Origin: JANOSH01 sp031415695
GTDB taxonomy: Bacteria; Actinomycetota; Acidimicrobiia; Acidimicrobiales; Ilumatobacteraceae
DNA: 64,000 nt
Assembly: GCA_031415695.1 (NCBI GenBank)
Contig: JANOSH010000061.1
Location: forward strand, 62,001 to 126,000
Reading direction: 5' to 3'
Part shown: positions 42,632 through 50,514 of the stretch, piece by piece
How positions within the stretch are numbered: the first letter of the stretch is position 1
How the letters are laid out: each line of letters opens with the position of its first letter
The notes under the pieces: generated by a model
Told to the model about the DNA's origin: nothing
Database searches by the model: none
What the model saw: the letters and a program-made list of their open reading frames with translations, nothing else
Program-made: the position numbers and the translations under genes

Positions 42632-42642
42632 GCTGAGATCTA

Positions 42643-42918
42643 ATGTCCACTCAGCTCGCAGTTCGCCTGTCCGACGCTGATCTAGACGGCCTTGATGCGC
42701 TCGTGTTGGCCGGGATCGACCGCACCCGAGTCGGCATCATTCGGCAAGCCGTCGAACGGTTCATTTCTCAAGAGCGCCGTCGACTCATGATCGAAGCTGA
42801 CATCGAGTCGTGGGAGCGGCATCCCGAGACGACCGAAGATATGGAACGGGCCGGTCGAGCGGCCATCGCCGCCTGCGAAGCTGAGGACTGGAGCGCCGTG
42901 TACCCGGCCCGCCTATGA
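42643..42918 (+). CDS. Ribbon-helix-helix antitoxin
   Basis: A 91-residue protein. The first 45 residues fit a ribbon-helix-helix DNA-binding fold (STQLAVRLSDADLDGLDALVLAGIDRTRVGIIRQAVERFI); the acidic tail (ESWERHPETTEDMER to DWSAVYPARL) would wrap the toxin. It is translationally coupled to a MazF-like toxin (ATGA, 42915-42918). Confidence 0.85.
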   Translation: MSTQLAVRLSDADLDGLDALVLAGIDRTRVGIIRQAVERFISQERRRLMIEADIESWERHPETTEDMERAGRAAIAACEAEDWSAVYPARL

Positions 42919-43217
42919 ACCAGGGCGACATCTGGCTCATAGAAACCCAAGACATGGTACGTCCGTGCCTTGTCATCACCCGGCCGTGGGCGCTCGACCG
43001 CATGCGAAGGATCACCGTCGCCCTGGTAACCACAACCCTGCGATCAGGCCCCACACAACTACCGCTCGGACCTGCCGAAGGTCTTGCGTTCGAGTGTGTC
43101 GCCAACTTCGATGACTTGACGGTAGTGCCAAAGTCGAGCCTCACGGCGCGCCTAGGCGGTCTTGGCAGCCGTCGTCATGAAATGTGCAGTGCCCTCAACG
43201 CTCTGGCCGACTGCTAG
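42915..43217 (+). CDS. MazF/PemK-type toxin
   Basis: A 100-residue endoribonuclease-type toxin: MNQGDIWLIETQDMVRPCLVITRPWALDRMRRITVALVTTTLRSGPTQLPL, then CVANFDDLTVVPKSSLTARLGGL. It is only distantly like the MazF at 23542. With its antitoxin it is the sole recognisable cargo between the two 41-bp repeats; the 240 bp after it hold no gene. Confidence 0.85.
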   Translation: MNQGDIWLIETQDMVRPCLVITRPWALDRMRRITVALVTTTLRSGPTQLPLGPAEGLAFECVANFDDLTVVPKSSLTARLGGLGSRRHEMCSALNALADC

Positions 43218-43458
43218 CCGCCGAAACACTGCGACGGACTCTTCGGGGACGCGTTTTGTGGCTGAACCCCTCAGCACCGGGCAAGCCATAAACGGACCCG
43301 TCGCCGTATCTCCAATCGGGAAGATTTTTCAGCTTGCTCGTCTATTTGGTGCCCATCTTTTGCCCTCTCGCCGGTCTCTAATGTCCCAAGAATCTACCCA
43401 GTATCACCAACACTTGTAACCGAACATGTAACCATGAGCGCCGGTCGAGGGGGTTCGG

Positions 43459-43495
43459 AGCCAGCAAACCCCAGTCCTTATTGGGTTTGCTGGCT
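43459..43495 (-). terminator. 13-bp stem hairpin after tRNA-Lys
   Basis: AGCCAGCAAACCC and GGGTTTGCTGGCT pair perfectly across an 11-nt loop, three bases beyond the tRNA-Lys 3' end. There is no U-tract, so it is either a weak terminator of the tRNA transcript or part of the island's attachment region, since its last base is the first base of the direct repeat. Confidence 0.6.
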
Positions 43496-43535
43496 AAGTG
43501 GGTCCGGTGGGTCTCGAACCCACAACCTCGCGCTT
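43495..43535. repeat. Right copy of the 41-bp direct repeat, inside tRNA-Lys
   Basis: The counterpart of 42525-42565. It covers the 3' half of tRNA-Lys, from just after the anticodon loop to four bases past the discriminator, so an element inserted here leaves the tRNA intact. Confidence 0.85.
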
Positions 43536-43570
43536 AAAAGGCGCCTGCTCTTCCATTGAGCTACGGACCC
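43499..43570 (-). tRNA. tRNA-Lys (anticodon TTT)
   Basis: A 72-nt cloverleaf on the minus strand: acceptor GGGTCCG/CGGACCC, D-arm TAGCTCAATGGAAGAGCA, anticodon loop CTTTTAA with TTT, T-arm GTGGGTTCGAGACCCAC, discriminator A, CCA not encoded. TAGGCT about eight bases upstream is a probable -10 box. Confidence 0.97.
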
Positions 43571-43742
43571 GTGTCCGTAGCCTAACCGGCACGGCCGCCA
43601 GAGGCAGAGTGAAATGGTAACGGGGACGAATCGGGTTGACCTTTGCGTGTTTCGACTGCTTTTCGGGTACATCCGCAAACGGGTCGAATAGTAGGCGCGT
43701 CCGAGCCGCGCGATCGAACGTTTTTCGGGTGGGTCGGTTCGG

Positions 43743-45020
43743 ATGTCCTCTGAAACAACTTCGCTTTCGGTCAAGCGGGTTCGTTTCGACGGCCGTATGG
43801 CCGATAAGTACACGGTGCCCAGCCTTCGCAATCCCAGACGCCGGATTATTGTTCTGCTTGGAGCCCTTGCTGCTGCCGGCGGGGGCCTGGCGTACGCTGC
43901 CCCCGGTGACGTGCCTGAGTCGACCGCCTTCTCGAAGTCGGCCGAATTCGCGGGGTTTGGCGTCAACTACTCGACAACGGGTGCGTCACAGGTTCGCGGC
44001 GATCGCGGCGGTGTGAGCGGTTTCGACTGTTCGGCAATCAACACCGCTTCCTCCAGCGCTGCGCTCACGGTGCCTGCCGGCGCATCGCCAATCAGAGCGA
44101 TGTTGTACTGGGTCGGCCTGGAGAGGAACGATCTTCGCGGCTACACGACCGCCACCCCCGTGGACCCGACGGTTCGGCTCATGCGATCGAACGGATCTTC
44201 GACGGTCGTGACCGGTGGTCGGCGGATGGTGGCTGCCGGCACGACGAACGGCAGACCCATCATGTATGCGGCGTACGAAGCCGACGTCACTTCGATGATC
44301 GGGGCATCGATGTCCGATACCTACACCGTTGCCATCACGGGTGGTATCCCCGGCCTCTGCAGCGAAGCCGGGGAGAACGCGCGTGGTTGGCAGTTGGTCG
44401 TGGTCTACGACGTGCCGTCGCCGGACTACTCGATCGTCTACATCTACGACGGTCTTGAGTATCTCCAGAACCAAACACGATCGATCACCATCTCGGGATT
44501 CGATGGACGGTCCGACCTCCCGTCCACGCTGACCGCGTTTGTCGTTCAGGGCGACAGCACTATTCCCGGTGAATATGCCACAACCTCAGATCCATCGTTT
44601 CCCGATTTCCCGGTGAACTTCGCGCACGAATCGGTCAACGGGTCTGCGGTGTCCGCGAATGGACACGCGATCGACATCGCAACGCTGACCGGATCGCTCA
44701 CTGCGGGTACGAGATCGATGACGCTGGATTTCGGCACTCGTGGCGACATCATCGTGCCAACCACCTTCATCCTGAAGCTGGCCAGCAACCCCCTGGTGCC
44801 TCCGACAACCACCACGTCCCCAGCACCAACAACCACGTCCACCCTCCCACCCACCACTGCGGCGACGACGACAACTACGTCCACTGCCGCACCGACCACT
44901 GCGGTGGCGACAACGACTACCTCGATGGCCGCGACCACCGTTGCTTCAACTTCGACCACGCTCGTGGTCGCCCCTACAACGACCCTGGCAGCCGAACCAA
45001 TCCCGCGTCCGCCAACGTAG
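43743..45020 (+). CDS. Secreted protein with Thr-rich C-terminal tail
   Basis: A 425-residue protein with a signal peptide (RRRIIVLLGALAAAGGGLAYAAPG; an ATG at 43797 would give a more normal length). The folded part (about 60-345) has strands such as IRAMLYWVGLERND, WQLVVVYDVPSPDYSIVYIYDGLEYL and MTLDFGTRGDIIVPTTFILKL, and two cysteines, and vaguely recalls DUF3344-type surface domains. The last 75 residues are almost only Thr, Ala, Pro and Ser, like a wall-spanning or O-glycosylated stalk. No sortase motif is seen. Confidence 0.75.
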   Translation: MSSETTSLSVKRVRFDGRMADKYTVPSLRNPRRRIIVLLGALAAAGGGLAYAAPGDVPESTAFSKSAEFAGFGVNYSTTGASQVRGDRGGVSGFDCSAINTASSSAALTVPAGASPIRAMLYWVGLERNDLRGYTTATPVDPTVRLMRSNGSSTVVTGGRRMVAAGTTNGRPIMYAAYEADVTSMIGASMSDTYTVAITGGIPGLCSEAGENARGWQLVVVYDVPSPDYSIVYIYDGLEYLQNQTRSITISGFDGRSDLPSTLTAFVVQGDSTIPGEYATTSDPSFPDFPVNFAHESVNGSAVSANGHAIDIATLTGSLTAGTRSMTLDFGTRGDIIVPTTFILKLASNPLVPPTTTTSPAPTTTSTLPPTTAATTTTTSTAAPTTAVATTTTSMAATTVASTSTTLVVAPTTTLAAEPIPRPPT

Positions 45021-45195
45021 ATCGGCTGGTCACCCCCAAGGACCATGGTAGGGGTTAGAACCGAACGGCTTCGGCATCGATTCGGTGCTGCAAACCTCGG
45101 GCAGGTAGCAATCGATTTGCGAGGTCGACCCGACATTGGAAGGTTCCACTGTGGGCATGCGCGACCGCTGTTCGTCGCGCCGGGAAGGCACCGCT
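45021..45195. other. Intergenic stretch without recognisable features
   Basis: Between the Thr-rich secreted protein and a degraded gene. No credible open frame, RNA or repeat seen. Confidence 0.4.
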
Positions 45196-45744
45196 CTACA
45201 GCGGGAGCCCGGCTACCGAGCGGCGCTCGATCGTGACAGCCACGGCGTAGCCGGCGAGAAGCGACGCAATCAGGCTGATCAACTGAGCTAAGTGCGAAGC
45301 GGGCCATGACTTGCCCCAGAAGCGGAGGATCGGCTCGGGCGTAATCAGCCTGGCCCGGACCAGTGCCCGGCAGAACTCGAAGTCTTTCGGTCGGCCGGCG
45401 GAGAGTTTGGTGAGCCAAAAGTCGTTGATCTCCAAGCAAAGTCCGGTCACGCCGTCGGTGTTGTCGTTGGAATATGCAACGGGTGTGGATAAGCACACTG
45501 CGGGTCGGCTGTTCCGCGCTGGGGATATCCCTGGCGCTCGGAAGTTGTCGACCTGGATCGTCACCCGAGCGGTCGAGGATGGACCATTCGCCCGATGACC
45601 CACCTCGGTGACGTCATCGAGTTCGGCGCCGACCAGGCCAGCACCACCGACCGGTGGTACGGCTTCACCTTCGAGGCCGAGCAAACAAGCCTCTCGTTGG
45701 GCCGGACCGTATGAGAATTCCATTGACGCATGCGACGACGGCAC
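45196..45744 (-). pseudogene. Remnant of a DUF6036-like (nucleotidyltransferase-type) protein
   Basis: The minus-strand frame contains TDGVTGLCLEINDFWLTKLSAGRPKDFEFCRALVRARLITPE, a pattern I know from proteins annotated DUF6036 or AbiEii-like (LDPHDLAVSKLVAGREKDxxF). The region before it does not resemble the nucleotidyltransferase core, so only the helical second part survives. It lies directly before the higBA promoter, in a mosaic stretch. Assignment rests on that one motif. Confidence 0.45.
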
Positions 45745-45823
45745 ACGATCGATTCGCGCCGCAGCGGAACTCGAATGCGTTGAGTCATCGATGTAGCCGT
45801 TCTACGTGCCCATCCGATAATGT

Positions 45824-45856
45824 CTTGTCATCCGACAAGTTCACCTGTAGGGTGAA
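45824..45856. promoter_or_regulatory. Two tandem inverted repeats at the higBA promoter
   Basis: CTTGTC-N4-GACAAG (45824-45839) is followed at once by TTCACC-N5-GGTGAA (45840-45856). A TAGGGT -10 box (45848-45853) lies in the second. Either could be the HigA operator; two repeats suggest two dimers or two regulators. Confidence 0.7.
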
Positions 45857-45866
45857 GGTGTGAAAT

Positions 45867-46166
45867 ATGCGATTCGAGTTCGAGGATGACAACCTTCGAC
45901 GCCTCTACGAGGAGCCGGATTTTGTGCTGCCCCAACCCGGTCCAGACCTCATCAAGTCGTATCGGAAGAAGGTCGGCTTCCTCGCTTCAGCGGACACCGA
46001 ACTTGATCTCCGTAACTACAAGGCACTCCATTTCGAGAAGCTGTCGGGCGGTCGCGCTGGACAGCACTCGATACGGCTCAACAAGCAATGGCGGCTCATC
46101 TGGCGCATCGAGTCGGACGCTCAGGGGCGTCTCCTGATCATCATCGAAATCGTCGACTACCACTGA
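45867..46166 (+). CDS. higB: HigB-like RelE/ParE-family toxin
   Basis: A 99-residue toxin. The pattern KALHFEKLSGGRAGQHSIRLNKQWRLIWRIE with LIIIEIVDYH at the end is that of HigB mRNA interferases of the toxin-first higBA operons. It precedes the antitoxin gene by 17 bp with a GGAG site between. The N-terminal part is slightly longer than usual. Confidence 0.9.
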   Translation: MRFEFEDDNLRRLYEEPDFVLPQPGPDLIKSYRKKVGFLASADTELDLRNYKALHFEKLSGGRAGQHSIRLNKQWRLIWRIESDAQGRLLIIIEIVDYH

Positions 46167-46183
46167 GAAAGGAGATTCGAACC

Positions 46184-47278
46184 ATGACGATCACCTACAT
46201 CCCTGCCGAGGTATTCGGCCCCGGCGAGTACTTGCGCGACGAACTCGACGAGCGCGGCTGGACGGTCACCGAGTTCGCTGAGATCCTCGGCCGGCCACTC
46301 CAGGCAGTCTCTGAGATCTTGAACGGGAAGAAGGAAATCACAACCGAGACTGCGCTTGCATTGAGCGAGGCGCTCGGAACAGGCCCGGCACTCTGGCTGA
46401 ATCTTCAGACCAACTACCGCCTCTTCGAACAGCGCACGCGCACGAGTTCCGCCGAGACAATGACACCGGTCGCCCGCCGCGCCCGCCTGCGTAGCTTGCT
46501 CCCCCTGGCCGAGGTGCGCGGTCGGGGGTGGTTGCCGAATACTGACGACCTCGACGTCATCGAGGATGCGGTACGTCGATTCCTCGACCTCGGCTCGCTC
46601 GACGAGCGCCCCGACGTCGCTCTCGCCGCACGACGGGCGAACACGACAGAACCAATCACGCTCGAACAGACAGCTTGGCTCGCCCACGTACGAACGGTCG
46701 CAGGCACGCGTTCTGTCTCTCCATTCGATCGAACCAAGCTCGCCGAACTCTCCCTCGAACTACCCCGCGCACTTCGCGCAGGGCCGAGCAAGCTGGCAGA
46801 ACTTCAGCCGCGCCTGGCCGAATGCGGAGTGATCTTGGTCGTCGCTGAAGGACTGCGCGGGGGCAAGCTCGACGGCGCCGTCACCTTTCTCGGCGATGGT
46901 CGGCCCGTGATCGGCTTGACGACTCGGGGTGACCGCTTTGATGGACTCCTCTTCACATTGCTCCACGAGTGCGCCCATCTCGTCCTTGGTCACATCGCGC
47001 CCGGCGATCCCGCAATAGTCGACGACGATCTCATGGACACTCAGAACGATCCGAACGAGATCGCCGCCAACGACCAAGCGTCCGCGTGGCTGTTTCCAGG
47101 AGGATTCGAGATCTCCTCGACCACCCTGCCCGCGATCGTCGCCACTGCAGAGCGCTACCAGGTTCACCCCAGCGTCGTGCTCGGACGGGTGCAGCGCGAT
47201 AGTCAGAACTGGAAGTTGCATCGCCCTCAGATCGCCAAGGTTCGCACAATTCTCGCTGAGCAAGGGGTGCTCGTATGA
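46184..47278 (+). CDS. higA: HigA antitoxin fused to an ImmA/IrrE peptidase domain
   Basis: A 364-residue protein from the ATG at 46184. Residues 1-100 are a HigA-type helix-turn-helix (GEYLRDELDERGWTVTEFAEILGRPLQAVSEILNGKKEITTETALAL). From about 230 it has an ImmA/IrrE metallopeptidase-like domain with LLHECAHLVLGH (HExxH) and a third ligand region NEIAANDQASAWLFP. Long HigA proteins of this kind are known. The peptidase site looks intact, so it could cleave a partner or itself. Confidence 0.88.
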   Translation: MTITYIPAEVFGPGEYLRDELDERGWTVTEFAEILGRPLQAVSEILNGKKEITTETALALSEALGTGPALWLNLQTNYRLFEQRTRTSSAETMTPVARRARLRSLLPLAEVRGRGWLPNTDDLDVIEDAVRRFLDLGSLDERPDVALAARRANTTEPITLEQTAWLAHVRTVAGTRSVSPFDRTKLAELSLELPRALRAGPSKLAELQPRLAECGVILVVAEGLRGGKLDGAVTFLGDGRPVIGLTTRGDRFDGLLFTLLHECAHLVLGHIAPGDPAIVDDDLMDTQNDPNEIAANDQASAWLFPGGFEISSTTLPAIVATAERYQVHPSVVLGRVQRDSQNWKLHRPQIAKVRTILAEQGVLV

Positions 47279-47421
47279 CTGGCGAAACGGGCGAAACGCG
47301 GCGCCAGATCACGATGCTTCCGTCGTTCTCGCTGTACGTCACGGCCACCAACGTCGAACTCAGACCTTTCCGTCATATCGTGTCCGATGTACAGATGAAC
47401 ACGGAATTGAGAACGGTGTCT

Positions 47422-48327
47422 CTACTTCGTTTCAGGCAAACCAGCAGCGAGCACGATGATCGGCCACGACGCCGAGGCCGTTCCCGACGTCGCCACGATG
47501 GTGTGGCTGCCCGATGGCGCAGAGGCTGGCACCATGAAGACTGCGGAAAACTCACCAGCCGCATTCGACATGGTGGAACCAAGGAAGATCGGATCCGAGT
47601 TGAGGTGGATGTTGATCAACGCGTCGCCCGGCATCTTGTCACCAGCGACCGTAATCTCTCGACCGGCGGTGGTCGTCACGACTGAGGTGACAGTGGGGGT
47701 GACAGGAGGCGGCGTCGGGTCAGGAGGGGTGCCACCATCGGTATTCGACCCACCGTCAGTATTGGACCCGCCGTCAGTATTGGACCCGCCACCAGTATTC
47801 GAACCGCCGTCGGTATTGGACCCACCGCCAGTATTCGAACCGCCGTCGGTATTGCACCCGGCGTCGATCGTCGGGCTGACGGCGTTGCAACCCACCACAT
47901 TCAGGGCTGTGTCCGCCCATCCGGATCCTTCGGTAATCGACATCACATGGGTCCAGATGCAGTCAGTTGTGGTCAACTCGACCGAGAATGACCCGCCAGG
48001 ATTACTGACCGGGCTCGTGAGTTCGCCGCTGGAATGCCGCGTGGTCACATTGTCGCAATCTTTCGAGAACCAGCAGAACTTGAACCGCATGGTTTCGGGT
48101 GGGAAATTCGATCCTGTCACGGTGAACGGAGTGCCGAGCTGGATTGGGCCCGACAACACAACGTCATACGTATAGCCGACGGCCGCCTGCAGTCGGCGCG
48201 GTCCACCGAGAGCGAAACTCGAGATCGATGGCACGGCCAGCACCCCTGCCCCTGCTGCCATGCGAAGTAGGAACGTACGTCGATTCGACGCTTCGGCTGG
48301 TACGTACGGCTGCAGATCTTCACTCAT
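47422..48327 (-). CDS. Tat-exported protein with NT(D/G)GGS tandem repeats
   Basis: A 301-residue protein from the ATG at 48327 with GGGAG upstream. It has a Tat signal (SNRRTFLLRMAAGAGVLAVP), a beta-rich domain (about 45-150) with cysteines in FCWFSKDCDN and TDCIW, a seven-unit repeat of a six-residue motif, a Pro-rich hinge and a C-terminal Ig-like domain (TPTVTSVVTTTAGREITVAGDKMPGDALI). A surface or cell-wall role is likely; no enzyme motif seen. Confidence 0.8.
   Translation of the reverse strand: MSEDLQPYVPAEASNRRTFLLRMAAGAGVLAVPSISSFALGGPRRLQAAVGYTYDVVLSGPIQLGTPFTVTGSNFPPETMRFKFCWFSKDCDNVTTRHSSGELTSPVSNPGGSFSVELTTTDCIWTHVMSITEGSGWADTALNVVGCNAVSPTIDAGCNTDGGSNTGGGSNTDGGSNTGGGSNTDGGSNTDGGSNTDGGTPPDPTPPPVTPTVTSVVTTTAGREITVAGDKMPGDALINIHLNSDPIFLGSTMSNAAGEFSAVFMVPASAPSGSHTIVATSGTASASWPIIVLAAGLPETK
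47732..47857 (-). repeat. 18-bp tandem repeat, seven units, in the Tat protein
   Basis: Encodes alternating NTDGGS and NTGGGS units as a flexible spacer. Unit length is a multiple of three, so copy-number change would alter spacer length without frameshift. Confidence 0.85.
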
Positions 48328-48456
48328 CAGTAATCTCCCGGCTTCAAGGTTTGTGACCGGATCTTCGGCTAGTAGACAAACAAACAAAGCACTTGGCGAA
48401 TTCTTGACAGTCTGACCGAGTGCCCCCTTAGCGTTCGAACGAGGCAGACTGATGCA

Positions 48457-49317
48457 ATGGCCGACCTGCGAAGTGCTCTTGCCGAAGCAATCAGATCGCG
48501 AGTCATGGGCGACCAGCCGCCGGAGCGGGCACTCGAACTCATGAACCACCCGGGACCACGGTGGTTCGAACCCGACCGCCCAATTTGGACCGTCCATGCC
48601 GATTCCTCGATGTTCATCGGCGGTCTTCGTACGTTGCTTCTGCAAAGCATGCACCCGCTGGCCATGGCCGGCGTAGCGCAACACAGCGACTATCGCCATG
48701 ATCCTTGGGGTCGACTCCAACGCACAGCCGACTTTCTGACATCGACCACCTTCGGGCCCGCAGTCGACGCAGAACGTGCAGTCGGCATCGTGCGCAAGGT
48801 CCACGAACGCGTCACTGGTGTGGCACCTGATGGGCGGCTCTATTCGGCGAACGATCCGCACCTCTTGGCATGGGTTCATATCGTCGAAGTCGACAGCTTC
48901 CTTCAAGCTCACCAGCGATACGGCCAACATCCGCTGCTCCCTCAGGAAGCCGACGGATACGTCGCAGACATGGCCGTGATCGCCAGCGCCCTCGGCGTCG
49001 TGCATCCACCGACCACCGTCGCCGGCCTCAAGGCCGCATTACGGGGTTACCAACCTGAGCTACGCGCCACCAAACAAGCACGCGAGGCCGCACGATTTCT
49101 GCTGACCCCGCCGGTACCCGCCCCCGCCATTCCGGCCTACGCCATCTTGTCGGCCGCGGCCATTGGGCTGTTGCCCTGGTGGGCGCGTGTGAGCCTGTGG
49201 CTTCCCGTCACGCCTATCCTCGATCGGGTCGCGGTTCGACCCGCCGGCAGCGGCCTCATGTCGGTCATGCGGTGGGCGTTGACCGCGCCACCGACCCCCT
49301 CGTCTGCGCCCACGTAG
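48457..49317 (+). CDS. MpaB-like oxygenase (DUF2236)
   Basis: A 286-residue helical protein of the MpaB/latex-clearing-protein-like family. It has PGPRWFEPDRPIWTVHADSSMFIGGLRTLLLQSMHPLAMAGVAQHSDYR, WGRLQRTADFLTSTTFG and VHERVTGVAPDGRLYSANDPHLLAWVH, the usual landmarks; the conserved His and Arg probably hold a haem. The substrate is unknown. Its last 53 bp overlap the convergent acyl-CoA dehydrogenase gene. Confidence 0.87.
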   Translation: MADLRSALAEAIRSRVMGDQPPERALELMNHPGPRWFEPDRPIWTVHADSSMFIGGLRTLLLQSMHPLAMAGVAQHSDYRHDPWGRLQRTADFLTSTTFGPAVDAERAVGIVRKVHERVTGVAPDGRLYSANDPHLLAWVHIVEVDSFLQAHQRYGQHPLLPQEADGYVADMAVIASALGVVHPPTTVAGLKAALRGYQPELRATKQAREAARFLLTPPVPAPAIPAYAILSAAAIGLLPWWARVSLWLPVTPILDRVAVRPAGSGLMSVMRWALTAPPTPSSAPT

Positions 49318-50503
49318 CACCTTTGTTCACATCAATGTCGTGAGGAAGGCCCAGTACGCGTTCGCCGATGATGTTGCGCTGTACGGCAAACGTACCCCCG
49401 CCGATAGTCAACGCCGGGCTAAACAAAAACCCGTACTGCCACACTGCTTCAACGCCAGGTAAGCCAACGATGTTCATATCGGTAGTGCCCCGGGCCGACG
49501 AACCGTGCAACGTGCCAGGCGGGCCGGCACCCGCGAGCATGGCCGATGCTCCTGCCAAGTCTTGAGCCAACGCCATGATGTCCTGGCCGTGTTCGTCGGC
49601 CAACGCTTTACGCACGCTCGCTTCAGCCCCCGGCTCGGCACCCTTCACGGCAGCCGTGAGCGTTCGCAGGCGGATGAGGTCGAGCACTTTGGCATTCATA
49701 GTGAGTTGTGCAGCGCGTTGACGTACGACCGGGTCGGCAATTCCACCATTGACCCTGGCAAGACTCACCAGATCGTCGGCGCTTGGACCTTCGCCCCATA
49801 ACGCGCCGCCACCCGACAAGCTCACGCGCTCGTTGCCCAGCGTGACTTTCGCCAGACGCCACCCATCGCCTTCGTCGCCGACGAGACAGTCGACCGGCAA
49901 ACGAACATCGTCGAAGAACACCTGATTAAACGAGTGAGCCGTGGTCATGTCGATAATGGGTGTGATCGTGATGCCGGGAAGATCCATGGGACACACGAAG
50001 TAGGACACACCACGATGCTTGGCCACGTCGGGATTGGTCCGGGCAATGAGAATTCCAAACTGGGCACGGTGTCCGCTCGATGTCCAGATCTTGGAACCGT
50101 TTACCACGTACACATCGCCGTCACGCACCGCGCTTGTCGACAAACTGGCCAAATCACTACCCGCATCGGGCTCGCTAAACAGCTGGCACCAGAACTCAGC
50201 CCCGGACAACATCGGCGGCAAGTAACGAGCCTTTTGTTCATCGGTGCCCGCGAACAGAATCGTCGGGCCTGCCCAACCAACCCCAATCGGGTTATACGGT
50301 AGATCGACACCACCACGAGCCAACTCGTCGTCAATGATGAGCTGATGAATCGGGTCGGCATCGATACCGTACGGCCGGGGCCAGTGAGGCGCCACAAACC
50401 CAGCATCGGCCAACTCGTGGTCCGACGGGGTCGGGTGTTCGCGTAGCCACGCTCGAACGGCAAGGCGACGGTTGTCATCGTCGGGGGGCAGATCGAAATC
50501 CAT
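49265..50503 (-). CDS. Acyl-CoA dehydrogenase
   Basis: A 412-residue flavoprotein. After the helical N domain come FSEPDAGSDLASLSTSAVRDGDVYVVNGSKIWTSSGHRAQFGILIART (FAD-binding middle domain), then DEGDGWRLAKVTLGNERV and the C-terminal domain ending GGTFAVQRNIIGERVLGLP. The ATG at 50503 lies 12 bases after the AI-2E stop, so the two are co-transcribed. It probably oxidises a branched or unusual acyl-CoA. Confidence 0.92.
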   Translation of the reverse strand: MDFDLPPDDDNRRLAVRAWLREHPTPSDHELADAGFVAPHWPRPYGIDADPIHQLIIDDELARGGVDLPYNPIGVGWAGPTILFAGTDEQKARYLPPMLSGAEFWCQLFSEPDAGSDLASLSTSAVRDGDVYVVNGSKIWTSSGHRAQFGILIARTNPDVAKHRGVSYFVCPMDLPGITITPIIDMTTAHSFNQVFFDDVRLPVDCLVGDEGDGWRLAKVTLGNERVSLSGGGALWGEGPSADDLVSLARVNGGIADPVVRQRAAQLTMNAKVLDLIRLRTLTAAVKGAEPGAEASVRKALADEHGQDIMALAQDLAGASAMLAGAGPPGTLHGSSARGTTDMNIVGLPGVEAVWQYGFLFSPALTIGGGTFAVQRNIIGERVLGLPHDIDVNKGATWAQTRGSVARSTPTA

Positions 50504-50514
50504 AACCGAGTGTG

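Noticed and set aside
45654..45863. Short plus-strand frames just before higB
   Set aside because: They overlap the higBA operator region and show no motif.
47275..47685. 136-codon frame coupled to the higA stop (ATGA)
   Set aside because: Tempting as a third gene of the operon, but the sequence is Arg-rich, without motif, and runs antisense into the Tat gene.
47732..47857. CRISPR-like regular repeats
   Set aside because: Units are contiguous 18-mers without spacers and are read in frame. No CRISPR array or cas gene was seen in the window.
47456..48175. 239-codon plus-strand frame with Pro-rich repeats
   Set aside because: Exact antisense of the repeat-bearing Tat gene, which has signal peptide and ribosome-binding site.
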